A DNA stretch of 64,000 nucleotides, taken from assembly GCF_914767665.1 (NCBI RefSeq), contig NC_059507.1, positions 8,804,001-8,868,000 on the forward strand, written 5' to 3'. The position numbers and the translations under genes are program-made. The DNA is from Harmonia axyridis (taxonomy: Eukaryota > Arthropoda > Insecta > Coleoptera > Coccinellidae). Below, piece by piece: positions 11,601 to 22,682 of this stretch. Numbering within the stretch: the first letter of the stretch is position 1; each line of letters opens with the position of its first letter. The notes under the pieces were generated by a model. That model was not told the origin of the DNA, did no database searches, and was given only the letters and a program-made list of their open reading frames with translations.

Positions 11601-14261
11601 TCAGGTTGCAGAAAATGCAAAGGCTGGCGTGTATTGGTGTCACAGGAGCTATGCGCACAGCTCCTACGGCAGCGCTGGAGGTCATACTAGACTTGCCTCC
11701 CTTACACCTACATGTGAGGTAATGTAGCCTGCTCGAAGCAATAAGGATCTCCCATAATGAAAAGCTCCTTCCTGGGAACTGGGTTGGACATATGAGGATA
11801 CTAAATCAACTAGATTCAAACCTCCTCGCAAAACCATCAGATATTATGCCAACCACCTACGATTTTGAAACGCCCTTTTAAACGGTTATAAATGACCGTC
11901 ATAGTGCAATAAGTTTCATAAATCGTCTGGACAAAAAGTCATCCATATGGTTTACAGATGGATCAAAAACAGAGAAGGGCACCGGCATTGGGATATATGG
12001 ACCTAGACTGAGGATCTCTAAAGCCCTGGGAAGTGAGCCCTCGATTCTACAGACCGAGATAATGGCTGTTTATGTATGCGCCCAGGAGTGTCTCAAAATG
12101 AACCTCAAAAGGGCGCATATCTACATCACCACGGACAGCCAAACCACGCTGAGATCCCTGGAATCGTGCTGTCAGGGGTCTCTGCTGACTTAGGAGTGCC
12201 GTAACACCATAAAGCAACTGGCCAGAGGAAATAAGGTGACTCTACTATGGGTACCAGGGCACTGTGGGGTTGAAGGAAATGAGAGAGCGGACGAGCTTGC
12301 AAAAAGTGCATCAAGGTTAAGACCTGCTGGACCTGAGCCTTTCTGTGGGATAGGAAAAGACCAATACAAAGCTGCGGTCCAGCTATGGGAGTTGAACAGT
12401 AGGACAATCCACTGGACTAACACTCCTAGACTTGCTCAGGCAAAGAAATTCGTGAAGATTTCACCTACTTACACCAGAAAACTCCTGAAGCTGTCACGAG
12501 CGGAGCTTCGGGTGATGGTGGGACTGCTGACGGGGCACTGTCGGTACAAACATCATTTGTACCGTATGGGTAAGTCAGCAGACGAGATTAGCAGGCTCTG
12601 TGGATCGGAAGTAGAAACGGCTGAACACTTGATATGCAAGTGTCCAGAGCTGGCTGGCCTAAGAACCATTCACATGGGCAAGCCGGTCCTGGATACCAGA
12701 GAGGTAATGGCCAAGGCCCCTAGGGAGGTTGTCAATTTTATTAACGGCGTTGACGACCTCCCTGGGTTTCTATGAATGAGTAGGGTAGTGAACAAAAGAT
12801 CTGCATGGTCGCAGTTCCCGGAAGGCTTACCGAAGCAAAACGACCCCAGTTCAAATAATAATAATAATAATAGTATTATAAGACTGTTTGCGGTTTGGGC
12901 TAAAAATGTACACGGTGTTCATAAGAAGATCATGAACTTGGGCAACTCAAATTCATCAAAACTCGAGATTTCATTTTTATATTTTTTATAATTTCAGTCG
13001 ATTCTACGTACAAAAATAGTGAGGGCTATTTAAGCAAACCCTTTACCTAAAATGAATACTTTAAGAGTTATCGAGGAAAAACTTTAAATGAGAACAAACC
13101 GCTATTTATATATGTGTGGAGTAGTCTGCGATTTCCGAAAAACACAGAAAGAAACTAAAATTCGATGGTTTCATAACTAGATTTGACATATCAAGAATTG
13201 TAATGAATTATTCGTAATTGAAAATTGTATTGGTTTATGGATTTCTCAACAATACCAACGAAAAATTAATTAAAATTCATGAAATGTAAAATTAAGTTAT
13301 CCAAACATCGAATTTTAGTTTCTTTCTGTGTTTTCCGGAAGTAACAGACAGTTATTAACACAGTTATAAATAGAGGTTTTTCCTCATTTGAAGTTCTTCC
13401 CCGATAACTCTTGAAGTATTCATTTTTAGGTATAGGGTTTGCTCAAGTAACCCCCACTATTTTTGTACGTAAAATCGACTGAAATAATAAAAAATATAGG
13501 TTCTAATTTGAAAATCTTGAGTTTTGATGAATTTGAGTTGTCCAAGTTCATGATCCTCTTATAAACACCCGGTACATTTTTGGCCGAAACAAAAACAGTC
13601 CAAAAAAATTTTTTGGAAAAAGCCATTTCTGCGGTGATATCAAAAAAAATGTGAGTCCTCATCGCCACCATTTTTTTCATAAGAATCCCAATAACTCATG
13701 AATCGTTGAGTTTTTCCCAAGGTATGGCATAATGCCGTAATTGCCATCAAAAAAGCTATCTAATGATGTAATAATATACTGAGTGTGCCATTTGAAATAA
13801 GCAAGTAGTAGTCTGTTTCCGGTATAACCGGGAGTTGTAGAGATCTGAAAATATTAGAAAGAAAGCTCATTGTCTCAAACCCCAATATGCAAATTTTCAG
13901 CTCAAAATTATGATTAGTTTTCCATAAACGTCTAATAGGCCATCCCGGTGAATCACCCTGTATTTTCAGTATGTATATCTTAAAATAACTACATTCCAAA
14001 TTTTTAGCAAATGGAATTGAGGAATTCTGGACATCTGGAACAGATTTAGGAGAAGAAGGGAAATTTGTGTGGTTATCCACTGGAAAATATTTTACTTTCA
14101 CCTACTGGAGTTATCCTCAACCAGATAATGCCGGAAAGCTAGGAGAAGATTGTGTGGAAATTTGGAAGCTACCAGATAGATGGGCTTGGAATGACAATAA
14201 GTGTACAATCGAATTTCATTTTATTTGTGAGATGAAAGAATGTACTGACTTCTGCTCATAA
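8612..14261 (+). CDS. C-type lectin C, secreted, 296 aa, six exons, intact exon 2
   Basis: Exons are 8612-8657, 8729-8977, 9806-9943, 10014-10108, 10850-10958 and 14008-14261 (891 nt, all phases agree). Exon 1 is a signal peptide (MFKTFILVSLFLHVFG). Exon 2 adds 83 codons with a Cys-rich start (SLCFCTKFMRAC). Exons 3-4 end in PLVDLGGHFYYFETYFK. Exons 5-6 form the CTLD: AMQFCRDRGMNLLSIESEDE, FWTSGTDLGEEGKFVWLSTG, QPDNAG, WAWNDNKC, FICEMKE, plus a KECTDFC tail with two extra cysteines. It is the only gene in the array whose exon 2 is open. Intron 5 is swollen to 3 kb by a foldback element carrying a LINE. An extracellular glycan-binding role is inferred from the family; QPD suggests galactose-type ligands. 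Confidence 0.88.
11007..13960. mobile_element. Foldback element with ~650-bp inverted repeats (FB2) in intron 5 of lectin C
   Basis: The ends read CAGGGTGATTCACC inwards and are flanked by TA. The right arm (about 13310-13960) is the reverse complement of the left arm, which is split into 11007 to about 11372 and about 12880 to 13170 by a LINE. A spacer of about 140 bp separates the arms. D-G have the uninterrupted intron sequence at this site, so this insertion is specific to C. No transposase is visible. Confidence 0.85.
11373..12880 (+). mobile_element. 5'-truncated LINE with RNase H domain, nested in FB2
   Basis: The first part encodes the end of a reverse transcriptase (ALWACKRLF, VVRPIVTYASLAWW, LQKMQRLACIGVTGAMRTAP). 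Stops follow, then a ribonuclease H domain with its acidic residues in WFTDGSK, LQTEIMAV and TDSQTTL, and the WVPGHCGVEGNERADELA block. Next come LTGHCRYKHHLYRMG and a CCHC-like RLCGSEVETAEHLICKCPEL. Stop codons near 11723 and 12189 make it inactive. It ends in an (AAT)n tail at about 12853-12873, as in I/LOA-like LINEs, but the clade is inferred only. Confidence 0.85.
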
Positions 14262-15361
14262 TAAATCATGAATTCGAACAGGGTTTATATTGTGACATGT
14301 GGAGTGGAAAAAAGTAATCAATCTCTTCGGAATCGAAACTGTGGCGCGACATACTTGCACAACGCGTAACTCACTAACTCACTAGGGCATTGAGAGGGTG
14401 ATGGAAAGGAAAAATGAGCAAACTTTAACCGAAGAATTTCGTATTATCATAGTATAAGGAAAGGATAGTAAGCCAACCGCCGTTTGACGGCAAGGAAATA
14501 GTCACCAGGGGTCGCAACTGTAGTTGGATTTGGAGAAGTAACTCGATGATAGATAGCGCTGAATCATGAGCTATAGATGGCGCAGAAATAATACGATAAT
14601 TCATTCAGTGGCCTGGTTGAAAAAGGGTCGCATGACATTGCCAACAATTTTTATGTTACTATTAAGTTATCACAAATACACGCCACTGGTGTAAATGCTT
14701 ATTACAGAGCAGAAAAATATCAAAATATAGAAATCTTCTGACCACTCTTTTTCAAATATTTTAGTTCTTCAAAATAATACCGATTTTTCAGAGGGCTCCA
14801 CTTTACGGACCACTTTTTGACAGTAAAATTCGAGTAAAACGTGAGTACAACTAGATGGCGCTCAATATCAACAAAATCGAAAAAAGCACTACACTGGCTT
14901 ACTATCCTCTGCTTATACTATGGTATTATCAAATCGAGGTGACAAAATATTGAACGGTGCGAGAATAATAATAATAAAGATCTATGACTTATGTCGTTAG
15001 CGGTCGATTTCGAAAATTCATTGAAAAAATAATAATAATTATAAGAATAAAGGTCTTAAGTCCTAGAAACATATATACGAATACCGATCTCCATCTATCG
15101 GGTATTTGCGGAACTCATGTTCCCCATTCTTTCACTTAGGGGCATCCTTCCGCTGATTGCAACCCCCATCTATCGGTCTATTTCAAAGTGCCTAGAATTG
15201 CAGAATTCCTTAGAAATTAGAATTTAGTGCGGCCACAAACTACCATACACATTTAAGGAAGGAATCTTGTTTGAAAAGGTCAACGAAAAAACAGAGACAT
15301 TTTACCATGATGAGACAAGAGAACAACGTCATATTGATCAATTATGAATAAAATTATTATT
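14262..15361. other. C-D intergenic, first part: SINE core and microsatellite-containing flank
   Basis: There is no gene. This segment is shared, in the same order, downstream of D, E, F and G: a short lectin 3' flank, a tRNA-like SINE core, an (AAT)-rich patch (near 14965 and 15030), then a block with CATCTATCGG repeated twice. It leads into the orphan exon-2 relic. Confidence 0.6.
14322..14392 (-). repeat. tRNA-like SINE core (unit C)
   Basis: On the minus strand a pol III A-box-like TAGTGAGTTAG is followed by a degenerate B box (AGTTTCGATTCC). The same element occurs at the equivalent place after D, E, F and G, so it predates the amplification. Confidence 0.5.
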
Positions 15362-15552
15362 GGGCGCTAGTTCTCCAAACAAAGCGTTCTTTACTTTCGC
15401 CCTAATGTCTGTCATTTTCGAATTTTGAGCCAGGAATGATCTAAGACGATTAGATTCGATGTACTGATGAATTTTCAATCCAAATCAAAAATAACTGTTG
15501 GGCAGACCGGAAACACGTTAACTCCTAAACGAATAGAGCTAAAAACATTTCA
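15362..15552 (+). pseudogene. Orphan lectin exon 2 homologue after C (frameshifted)
   Basis: It matches the intact orphan exon at 25776-25965 (TTCGAATTTTGAGCC start, then a CGGAAACACG.TAACTCCTAAACG block), which is itself homologous to exon 2 of gene C. Indels (for example CCCTAATGTCTG against CTATGTCTG) and stops break the frame. Confidence 0.6.
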
Positions 15553-15612
15553 GAATAGGTCTCGAATGACGCGGTTAATCCGACCAGGAGTTCCGTAAAT
15601 ATTGTTTAATTA

Positions 15613-16733
15613 TTAGGCCAATTGAAAAGTCCCCGATCTGATGCACAGATGGCGGTGCTAGTATTAAATCCATATGATTTTCAGTTAGTACCAACCTTCA
15701 AACTATACGTGTCAAAATTTGACAGCAGTCCGACCATTAGTTTGTGAGATATTGCGTTGTGAGTCTAGCTACTTTTGTTATTTGAAAAAAGATGGAAAAA
15801 AAAAGAATTTCGTGTGCCGATGAAATATTGCTTTTTGAAGGAAAAAAATACAGTTGAAGCAAAATCTTGGCTTGCTGAAGAGTTTCCGGGGTCTGCACCA
15901 GGAAAATCAATCATCATTGATTGGTATGCTAAGTTTAAAGGTGGTGAAATGAGCACCGAAAACGGCGAACGCAGTGGACGCCCAAAGGAGTCTGTTACCG
16001 ACGAAAAAATCAAGAAAGTTCACAAAATTATTGTGAATGAGCGTAAAGTGAAGTTGATCGAGATAGCAGACATTGTGAAGACATCATCTGAACATGTACT
16101 TCATATCATTCACGAAAATTTGTACATGAGAATGCTGTGTGCAAAATGGGCACCGCGCGAGCTCACAATCGATCAAAAGCAACAACGTGTTTATGATTCT
16201 GAGCAGTGTTTGAAGCTGTTTAAATGCAATAAACCTGAATTTTTGCGTCGATATGTGACAATGGATGAAATATGGCTCCATAATTTCACTCCGGAGTCCA
16301 ATCGAAAGTTAGCTGAGTGGACTGCATACGATGAACCGAATCCAAAGCGAGGAAGAACATAACAGTCAGCTGGCAAGGATATGGCATGAGTCTTCTGGTA
16401 TGCGCAAGGTATACTATTGGTGGTAATGCATGAATTGGTCTTCGAATTGCTTCTGCATCCACCTTATTTGTCAGATCTGGTCCCCAGCGACTTTTTCCTG
16501 TTTTCAGATCTCAAAAGAATGCTCGCTGAAAAAAAAGTTTAGCGCCAATGAAGAAGTAATCGCCGAAACTGATGCCACTTTTGAAGCGAAAGACAAATCG
16601 TACTACAAAAATGATATCGAAAAGTTTTAACGCTGTATCGCCCTCGAAGGCAACTATGTTGAATAATAAAATCGAATTTTGCCCAAAAAATGTGTTTAAG
16701 TATGGTAGACCAGGGACTTTTCAATTGGTCTGT
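15613..16733 (+). mobile_element. Mariner element, internally deleted, TA-flanked
   Basis: Imperfect terminal repeats (TTAGGCCAATTGAAAAGTC at the left, its counterpart at the right) and flanking TA define a 1,121-bp element. The transposase ORF (from about 15775) encodes the helix-turn-helix region (WYAKFKGGEMSTENGERSGR) and the first catalytic block (VTMDEIWLHNFTPES). It stops near 16362. The region with the second aspartate (HQDNAPCH, seen in the relic at 36129) is deleted, and the SDLVPSDFFLF-type block near 16470 is in another frame. It is inactive. Confidence 0.88.
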
Positions 16734-17275
16734 TATCATTATAAAAATGAGGATATCGGTGTGAAATAACAGTTTCAGGCTACGTGCAAAATAACATGTA
16801 AATTGAATAACCAAAACTATAAAAACTAATATGACGCATACAGTTATAGCGCCATCTGTGGGCAGACACAGTCACTACAACCAAAACTATAAACACTTCG
16901 AAAAGATTTTCGAAAAATTTTTACCCAATACTCCCATGACAACTGAAACGACGAAGTTGAGTTTTGATATTTTGGCAAGTCTTTCTCGGTACCCTGTCTG
17001 TAAGGATTATGGTGTTTCCTCCCGAGATCACTGGTGGACTCTTCAGTTGGACTATCCAGAGATCTCTACCCAAGACACTATCATCGTGGAGAGGTGACTC
17101 TGCTGCAACGCAATTGTTGGTTTCCGATTTTGAATTGTCCACTCCCACAACACACTCAGACTATTCTGAACAAGTTTGGTTCCATCTATATCATTATTAT
17201 GCAGAGTCCCGGACATTCTAATTTCACTGAGTAATTTTTCAATGAAGCAACAATTTGAATTCACATAATAATATA
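16734..17275. repeat. Non-coding segment shared with 34640-35040
   Basis: The order of blocks (GATATCGGTGTGAAAT, CTGACGAAGTTGA-like, TTTCCTCCCGAGATCAC, GAGAGGTGACTCTGCTG) is the same as downstream of gene G. There is no credible gene; the overlapping short frames on both strands are chance. Confidence 0.65.
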
Positions 17276-18221
17276 TGTACAGGGTGGGCAAATAAACGAC
17301 TCAAGCGGCTATATCTAAGGATCCACTCATCGTAGAGACTTGCGGTAAAGAATTTTACCACTAAAGTGTACAAGAAAACACACTGGGAATTGTTTTGAAG
17401 TTCATATCTCTACCGTTAGTGGGCGTAATAGCTATCGTCGAGTAGAAAAATGAATTTTACTCGAAAATGTTTCATATAAAAATGAAGAAAAAATATAATC
17501 ACTGTAATCCTTGGAAAATTCTCTATCTTTATGAATTATCACTTTCGATTTTACGACATCAAATAAGGAAAGGAGAAAGGGAGAAATCTGACGGATTGAA
17601 ATGCCTATAACTTCAGTTTGGCTCAACATTTTTGAGCAAATTAGATCTCGTCTGAAAGATAATACCTTGTTGATTGAGGACAAAATATACTCATGATAAT
17701 TTTGTTTTTCGCTGCTTTCGATTTGTTCATTTTACTCCGAAATTCCAAATGTAATGATGATATAATAATGATTTTTTAACAGAAACAGCAGTGCCATCAA
17801 ATTTGCAGGAAAAAACCTGAAGGTCGCAAAGCGATAGTTTCAGGTGTTCTGAAGTTATGGCCGAAAGAAGATATTCTTCAACTGATGCACTGAAAAACCA
17901 AATTGTGTCTTTAAGTTCTGACAGAAACAGAAATCCCATCAAATTCGTATGAAAAAACCAAAAGGTCGCAAAGCCATAGCTTCAGGCGTTCTGTACCTAT
18001 ATATTTAATTTTTTGAAATCATTTTAGAAAACACTATTCGATTTCGTGAAACTTTTGTAGAAAACATTTTTTTTTACCTCTTTTAGTAACAAAGTTAAAG
18101 GGGGGGTCAAATTATGGTGAAAAACCCGGTACATTCGAGTTATAACTTCAATTTTGAAAATGAATGCTTCGCTGTCGATAACAACAACTGACTCAGCCAG
18201 AAGTATAACTGTCGCAGTGTA
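17276..18221. other. C-D intergenic, last part; starts with a CAGGGTGGGCAAAT repeat
   Basis: Bases 17280-17470 recur at 35686-35890 (CAGGGTGGGCAAAT, then GGATCCACTCATCG and GACTTGCGGTAAA), again downstream of G. The rest, about 17470-18120, contains two similar blocks with CAGAAACAG...CAAATT...GGTCGCAAAG. I see no gene. Confidence 0.55.
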
Positions 18222-18308
18222 TTGTTTGGTTGTTAACTGAAAAACCCTTGATCTACACAGTTGGCCTCCTGGACAACCAGATAATGCAGGAAATAATGAG
18301 CATTGCAT
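18222..18308 (+). pseudogene. Relic of a C-type lectin last exon, best preserved copy
   Basis: Two frames together read VWLLTEKPLIYT and then GQPDNAGNNEHC, which is the sugar-binding loop of the A/B type. It has no acceptor, no FIC block and no stop in the right place. It lies in the conserved 300-bp block before the promoter of D. Confidence 0.75.
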
Positions 18309-18645
18309 TCGAACAAACCTTTTATTGAGATGAATATGTGATGCAGTAAATGAATGATTCAAGTTGTTTTGATTCCTCTTGTAAAAATAATCAACGGAAA
18401 GCAAATATGTCCAAATCTTATCTTATGTCCGTTGGATTATTTGATACCATCGAATATCAATCATCCCAAGATACCAAATTTTTTCGCATATATGCATAAC
18501 CTCAATACCATGATTAGTCGTCATTTATATCAGCTAGGTTGTTCACATCTTCCTGAATTCATATCATAAAACTTCATCGTCACCGGTTTTACCACTTCCC
18601 GAATTAGGTTTGTATGGGATAAGGTGAAGAACCGTAAATTTGCAG

Positions 18646-18653
18646 TATAAATA
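18646..18653 (+). promoter_or_regulatory. TATA box of lectin D
   Basis: TATAAATA, 74 bp before the ATG at 18720. The surrounding 80 bp match C, E, F and G. Confidence 0.75.
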
Positions 18654-18719
18654 TGAAGATACATATAGATTGCTAAGGTAGTACCAGTTAAGAATCATCT
18701 TCAGGTCTCTTATGTGAAA

Positions 18720-21261
18720 ATGTTCAAAACATTTATTTTGGTTTCGTTATTTCTCCATGTCTTCGGTATGTTATATCCATAATTTTAATTTTGATTTGTG
18801 AAAAACAACTATGTATTGTCATTTTTTTCTCGTATCATAGATTATAATGTAATGAGAATTGATTCACTGTGTTATTGTACCAAATTTATGAGAGCTTGTT
18901 TACCGAAAGACACATGGCTTTAACATTTCGACGCAATGATTACAATTTTTGAATTTTGAGAAGGGAATAATGTCAAGCTATAAGGTTCGACTTACTGATG
19001 ACTAATGGGTGGTCGAATTCAAATATGTTCGTCCATCTGGCAGTTCGATAACTCCCGAACGAAAAGAGCTAGGAACTTCAAATTTTCTCGGTAGGTGTGG
19101 ATCACGAATGATGCAGTTTGGATCCTAAATGGGCATAATTCAACTAGGGGTTGCGTAAGTTGATCGCGTTAATAGAACCATTGAAAATTCATGCATAATA
19201 TCGAAATTTTACTTTCAACCTCAACTATGCTGAAACATAATTACAGAATTGGGATTTTTCAATTCTTTCGGTACGGTATCATCAAATTGAGCTAGGACTT
19301 GCTTTTCATATTTCAAAGATATCCTGAAAAATATTTGCCATAGAGGTTATACAGGGTGTTCCTAAATTGGAGGTGCAAACGAAAATGGGTAATTCCTCCG
19401 ATACGTCCCATAAGCATTGACCGGAAACGATTTGTTTCCGAGATAACTTTAGAAGGAATTGAAATTTTGCATGAATATTCCATTTTAAGTTTTATATCAC
19501 GTGATATGCCAATTTCAATTGAAAATCTACAGGATGATATTCTTTTGGAACAGTGCCTACATATTTCCTTCAGACTATAGTTTTTAGTGAACCACTGGTA
19601 TTTCGAAAAAATATAAAAAAACCTTTAACCTAAGTTACTACTTAGATTAAAAGTTTTTTTCGTCAAAAAACTACAGTAATCCAAAAACTGTTTTACTATT
19701 CAGTTTTTGGATAACTGTAGTTTTGTCGTATCTGCTACAGATTTCGAGAAAAAAATTTCCACACAGCTATCACAATAAATATAGTAAACTGTGATGAATT
19801 AATTATATATCACTTTTGTTGCTTATCTTCCGATCTGGAGCAGGGTTTTATAAGGATTCGATACACTCATATAAATGTCATAGAAAAGTTGAGCTTCTCT
19901 AACTTTGAATTAGTTATTCCCTAATAATTAAGCAAAGTAATTCGTTCCACTGGAAAATTCAACTGTGGAAGTCAAGAAATTCAATCAACCAAGTTATGAA
20001 GCGAGATCTTTCGAAAATGAGAATTTTTTATTTAAGCTTATACTTCTTCTGAAAGAAACTACCCAAATTGGCTTTTACATATAGGAGTGAGAGAGGTTAC
20101 AAAGGATGTTAATACCAGATTGAATAATCAACCAAATGGCAATGAATTATCTCTTCTAAACAGTGGCCTTATATCTGCACGTAAGCAATAACAAATAAGA
20201 ATAACAGAAAAATATGAAATACCGCAGTTAAATTTTTTCTGGTGTTTCAGCGGACTGTTCCAAGAAGATAAAATTTTCTGGCATTCCTTTAGTTGACCTT
20301 GGCGGCCGTTTTTACTATTTTGGAACATACTTCAAGGTAAAAATATAAATGAAAGAACACACGGCTTTATTCTAAAATGAAGTTGTACAATTTTTCAACC
20401 ATCGAAAACTTAATTGAAATCACAATGTGTTTGAAGATCCCTCTGAAAATGAAGATTATACTATTGAAAAATCTAATTCAAAATAAATTTATAAAATTTA
20501 TAAAAAAGAGGAATTCGGAGGGACACTTCATTGAAAATAAAATGACACAATATTCCTGCAATTCGGCATGAATATTACAGTCGCTTTTTGAAATTAAAGA
20601 GTAGATAATTGTGATATGTTCAATTTTTGAGAATCAATGATCGATGTTGGAATCTATCCGGTTTTCTTGGATAATTGGGCAAACTGAAAAATAACTTCAT
20701 TATATTCATATTTGTACCTAGATCATACTAATTTTTCATCAATTGCAATCATCCATAATGCAATTATAATTTCCATAAAAATCAACTTCTATTTTCTCAA
20801 TTCCATAGGCTAATTTCTTCAAAGCGATGCAATTCTGCAGAGATCACGGAATGAACCTACTGAGTATTGAATCTGATGATGAAAATACAAGAATTTCAGA
20901 TCATCTTTCAAAACATGGTAGGTGTTTTTCATTAATTGAATTCATTCCTCGATATCAGGTCTATACTTTTAGTATCTTTATCTTAAAATTACTATATTTA
21001 ACTAAATTTTTAGCAAAAGGAATCGATCATTTCTGGACATCTGGATCAGATTTAGGAGAAGAAGGAAAATTTGTGTGGTTATCCACTGGAAAATATTTAA
21101 ATTACACCAACTGGAGTCCCCCACAACCAGATAATTCCGGAAAGATAGAAAATTGTTTGGAACTTTGGAAGATCGATCGTTATATTTGGAATGACATACC
21201 GTGTACAAATCAATATAACTTTATTTGTGAGATGAAAGAATGTACTGACTTCTGCTTATAA
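18720..21261 (+). CDS. C-type lectin D, secreted, 210 aa if exon 2 is skipped
   Basis: Coding exons are 18720-18765, 20037-20180, 20251-20336, 20809-20917 and 21014-21261 (633 nt, in phase). The exon-2 homologue (18841-19090) has an extra base and in-frame stops, but it is bounded by phase-1 introns, so skipping it keeps the frame and joins LFLHVF to AYTSSERNYPNWLLHIG. The CTLD is complete: FGTYFK, AMQFCRDHGMNLLSIE, FWTSGSDLGEEG, SPPQPDNSG, ENCLELW, YIWNDIPC, FICEMKECTDFC. The acceptor of exon 3 is AAG rather than CAG, as in F. Exon 6 shares with F the substitutions NSGK and NDIPCTN. Role inferred: secreted glycan binding. Confidence 0.8.
18841..19090 (+). pseudogene. Decayed exon 2 of lectin D
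   Basis: It is 250 nt against 249 in gene C. The CCGAAAGACAC stretch has one base more than the CCGAACACAC of C, giving TAA soon after. A second TAA lies in the GATGACTAATGGG stretch even if the frame is restored. Acceptor and GTAGGT donor are still present, so inclusion would truncate the protein. Confidence 0.8.
19615..19724. repeat. Double hairpin in intron 2 of lectin D
   Basis: Two adjacent inverted repeats: an outer AACCTTTAA.../...TTAAAAGTT arm pair around CTAAGT-ACTTAG, then a 24-nt arm (AAAACTACAGTAATCC...) with one mismatch to its partner. A perfect version exists in G. Confidence 0.65.
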
Positions 21262-21321
21262 TAAATTATGAATTCGAACAGGGTTTATATTTTGACACGT
21301 GAAATGCAAAAAAGTATTCAA

Positions 21322-21384
21322 CCTCTTTGGAATCGAACCTGAGTCGCGAGATTTACTGGCACACCGCCTAACTCACTAGGGCAT
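21322..21384 (-). repeat. tRNA-like SINE core (unit D)
   Basis: The minus strand has a perfect B box GGTTCGATTCC (21329-21339) and an A-box-like TAGTGAGTTAGGCGG about 35 nt upstream. A second B-box-like GGTTCAAGTCC lies further upstream on the same strand (about 21414-21424). Confidence 0.6.
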
Positions 21385-21779
21385 TAGGAGGATGATCAAA
21401 ATAAAAACTCAGCGGACTTGAACCGATGACTTTCGTATTATAAAACCAAAGTTACAAAATTCTGAACGGTGCGATGATAATAAAAAAGATTTGAAAAAAA
21501 AATGGTAAGAATAAAGATATTTATTCTAAGAAACATATATAAGAATACCCATCTCCATCTATCGGGTAGATGCAGAACTTATGTTCCCCAATCTTCCATT
21601 TTAGGGCATCTTTTCGTTGATGGCGACCCCCATCTGTCGGTCAATTTCAAATCCTCTTTGTGCCTAGATTCTAAAATCGCAGAATACCTTAGAATTAAAT
21701 GATGCCACAAGCTACCATACACATAAAAGGAATCTTGTTTGAAAAGGCCAAGAAGAGACGAGAGAACCCTGCAACCTTG

Positions 21780-21930
21780 ATCAATTATGAATAAAATCAT
21801 TATTGGACGCTAGTTCGCCAAACAAAGCGTTCTCTCCTTTCGTTCTATGTCTGTCATTTTCGAATTTTGAGCCTAGAACGCTTAAAGACGATGATATTCG
21901 ACTCACTGATGACTGTGTGTCCGCAAACAC
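21780..21930 (+). pseudogene. Orphan lectin exon 2 homologue after D, internally deleted
   Basis: The first half matches unit E, up to GACTCACTGATGAC. It then jumps straight to TGTGTGTCCGC, so the part encoding the FIVQIKN...KRKELKTF stretch is missing. The junction has a GAC microhomology. Confidence 0.65.
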
Positions 21931-22608
21931 TTATTCTAAGAGTCTGAACTTATGATCTACTAGTCTGATAATTCGGTATGAAAAGTGAATCTAAATCATA
22001 AGTATTTCAATATAAATGTTAGCTCTTTCGAATACATCTGTGCGCATTATGCACTGGCAACGCAAAATTACTAGGACTCAATATTTTGCATTTCACTAGT
22101 CCGATTCAAATCGAATCCAGTGTGGGTATTATAGTGGGGGCATTAATAGTTTCATTGAAATTTCAGCTTCTTCGAGTATACAATAACTTAAAACTTTTCG
22201 ACAGATAAAAATTTTGCAACAGCCAAAAATACAAACTGTAGATGATTCATTTTGGGGAGTGAAATGTGACACCAATTTTTTTTCTGATTGGTATTCGAAC
22301 AAATTTCATATTGAGATGAATATATGAGGCACTACATAAAAATTTCAAGTTGTTTAGATTCCAATTGAATAAAGAATCAACGGAAAGCAAATATGTTCAA
22401 ATCTTATCTATGTTCGTTGGGTTAATTTTTACTGTCAATCATCTTGCGATTCTTGCATCTTATCTCAATACTATGATTAGTCGTCAGTTAAACCATCCAG
22501 GTTGTTTACATATTCTTGAATTCATATCATAAAATTCGATCATCACCGGTTTTACCACTTCCCGAATTAGGTTTGTATGGGATAAGGTGAAGAACCGTAA
22601 ATTTGCAG
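21931..22608. other. D-E spacer, near-identical after E and F
   Basis: There is no gene. A block of about 350 bp (TATGATCTACTAGTCTGATA through TGGGTATTATAGTGGGGGCA) recurs at about 26010 and 30220 with very few differences. It then runs into the conserved lectin 3' relic block and the promoter of E. Confidence 0.7.
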
Positions 22609-22616
22609 TATAAATA
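22609..22616 (+). promoter_or_regulatory. TATA box of lectin E
   Basis: TATAAATA, 74 bp before the ATG at 22683. Confidence 0.75.
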
Positions 22617-22682
22617 TGAAGATACATATAGATTGCTAAGGTAGTACCAGTTAAGAATCATCTTCAGGTCTCTTATGTGAAA

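Noticed and set aside
21322..21384. Possible tRNA gene
   Set aside because: Box A and B are present, but no acceptor stem or anticodon arm can be folded, and copies recur with the lectin units; better a SINE.
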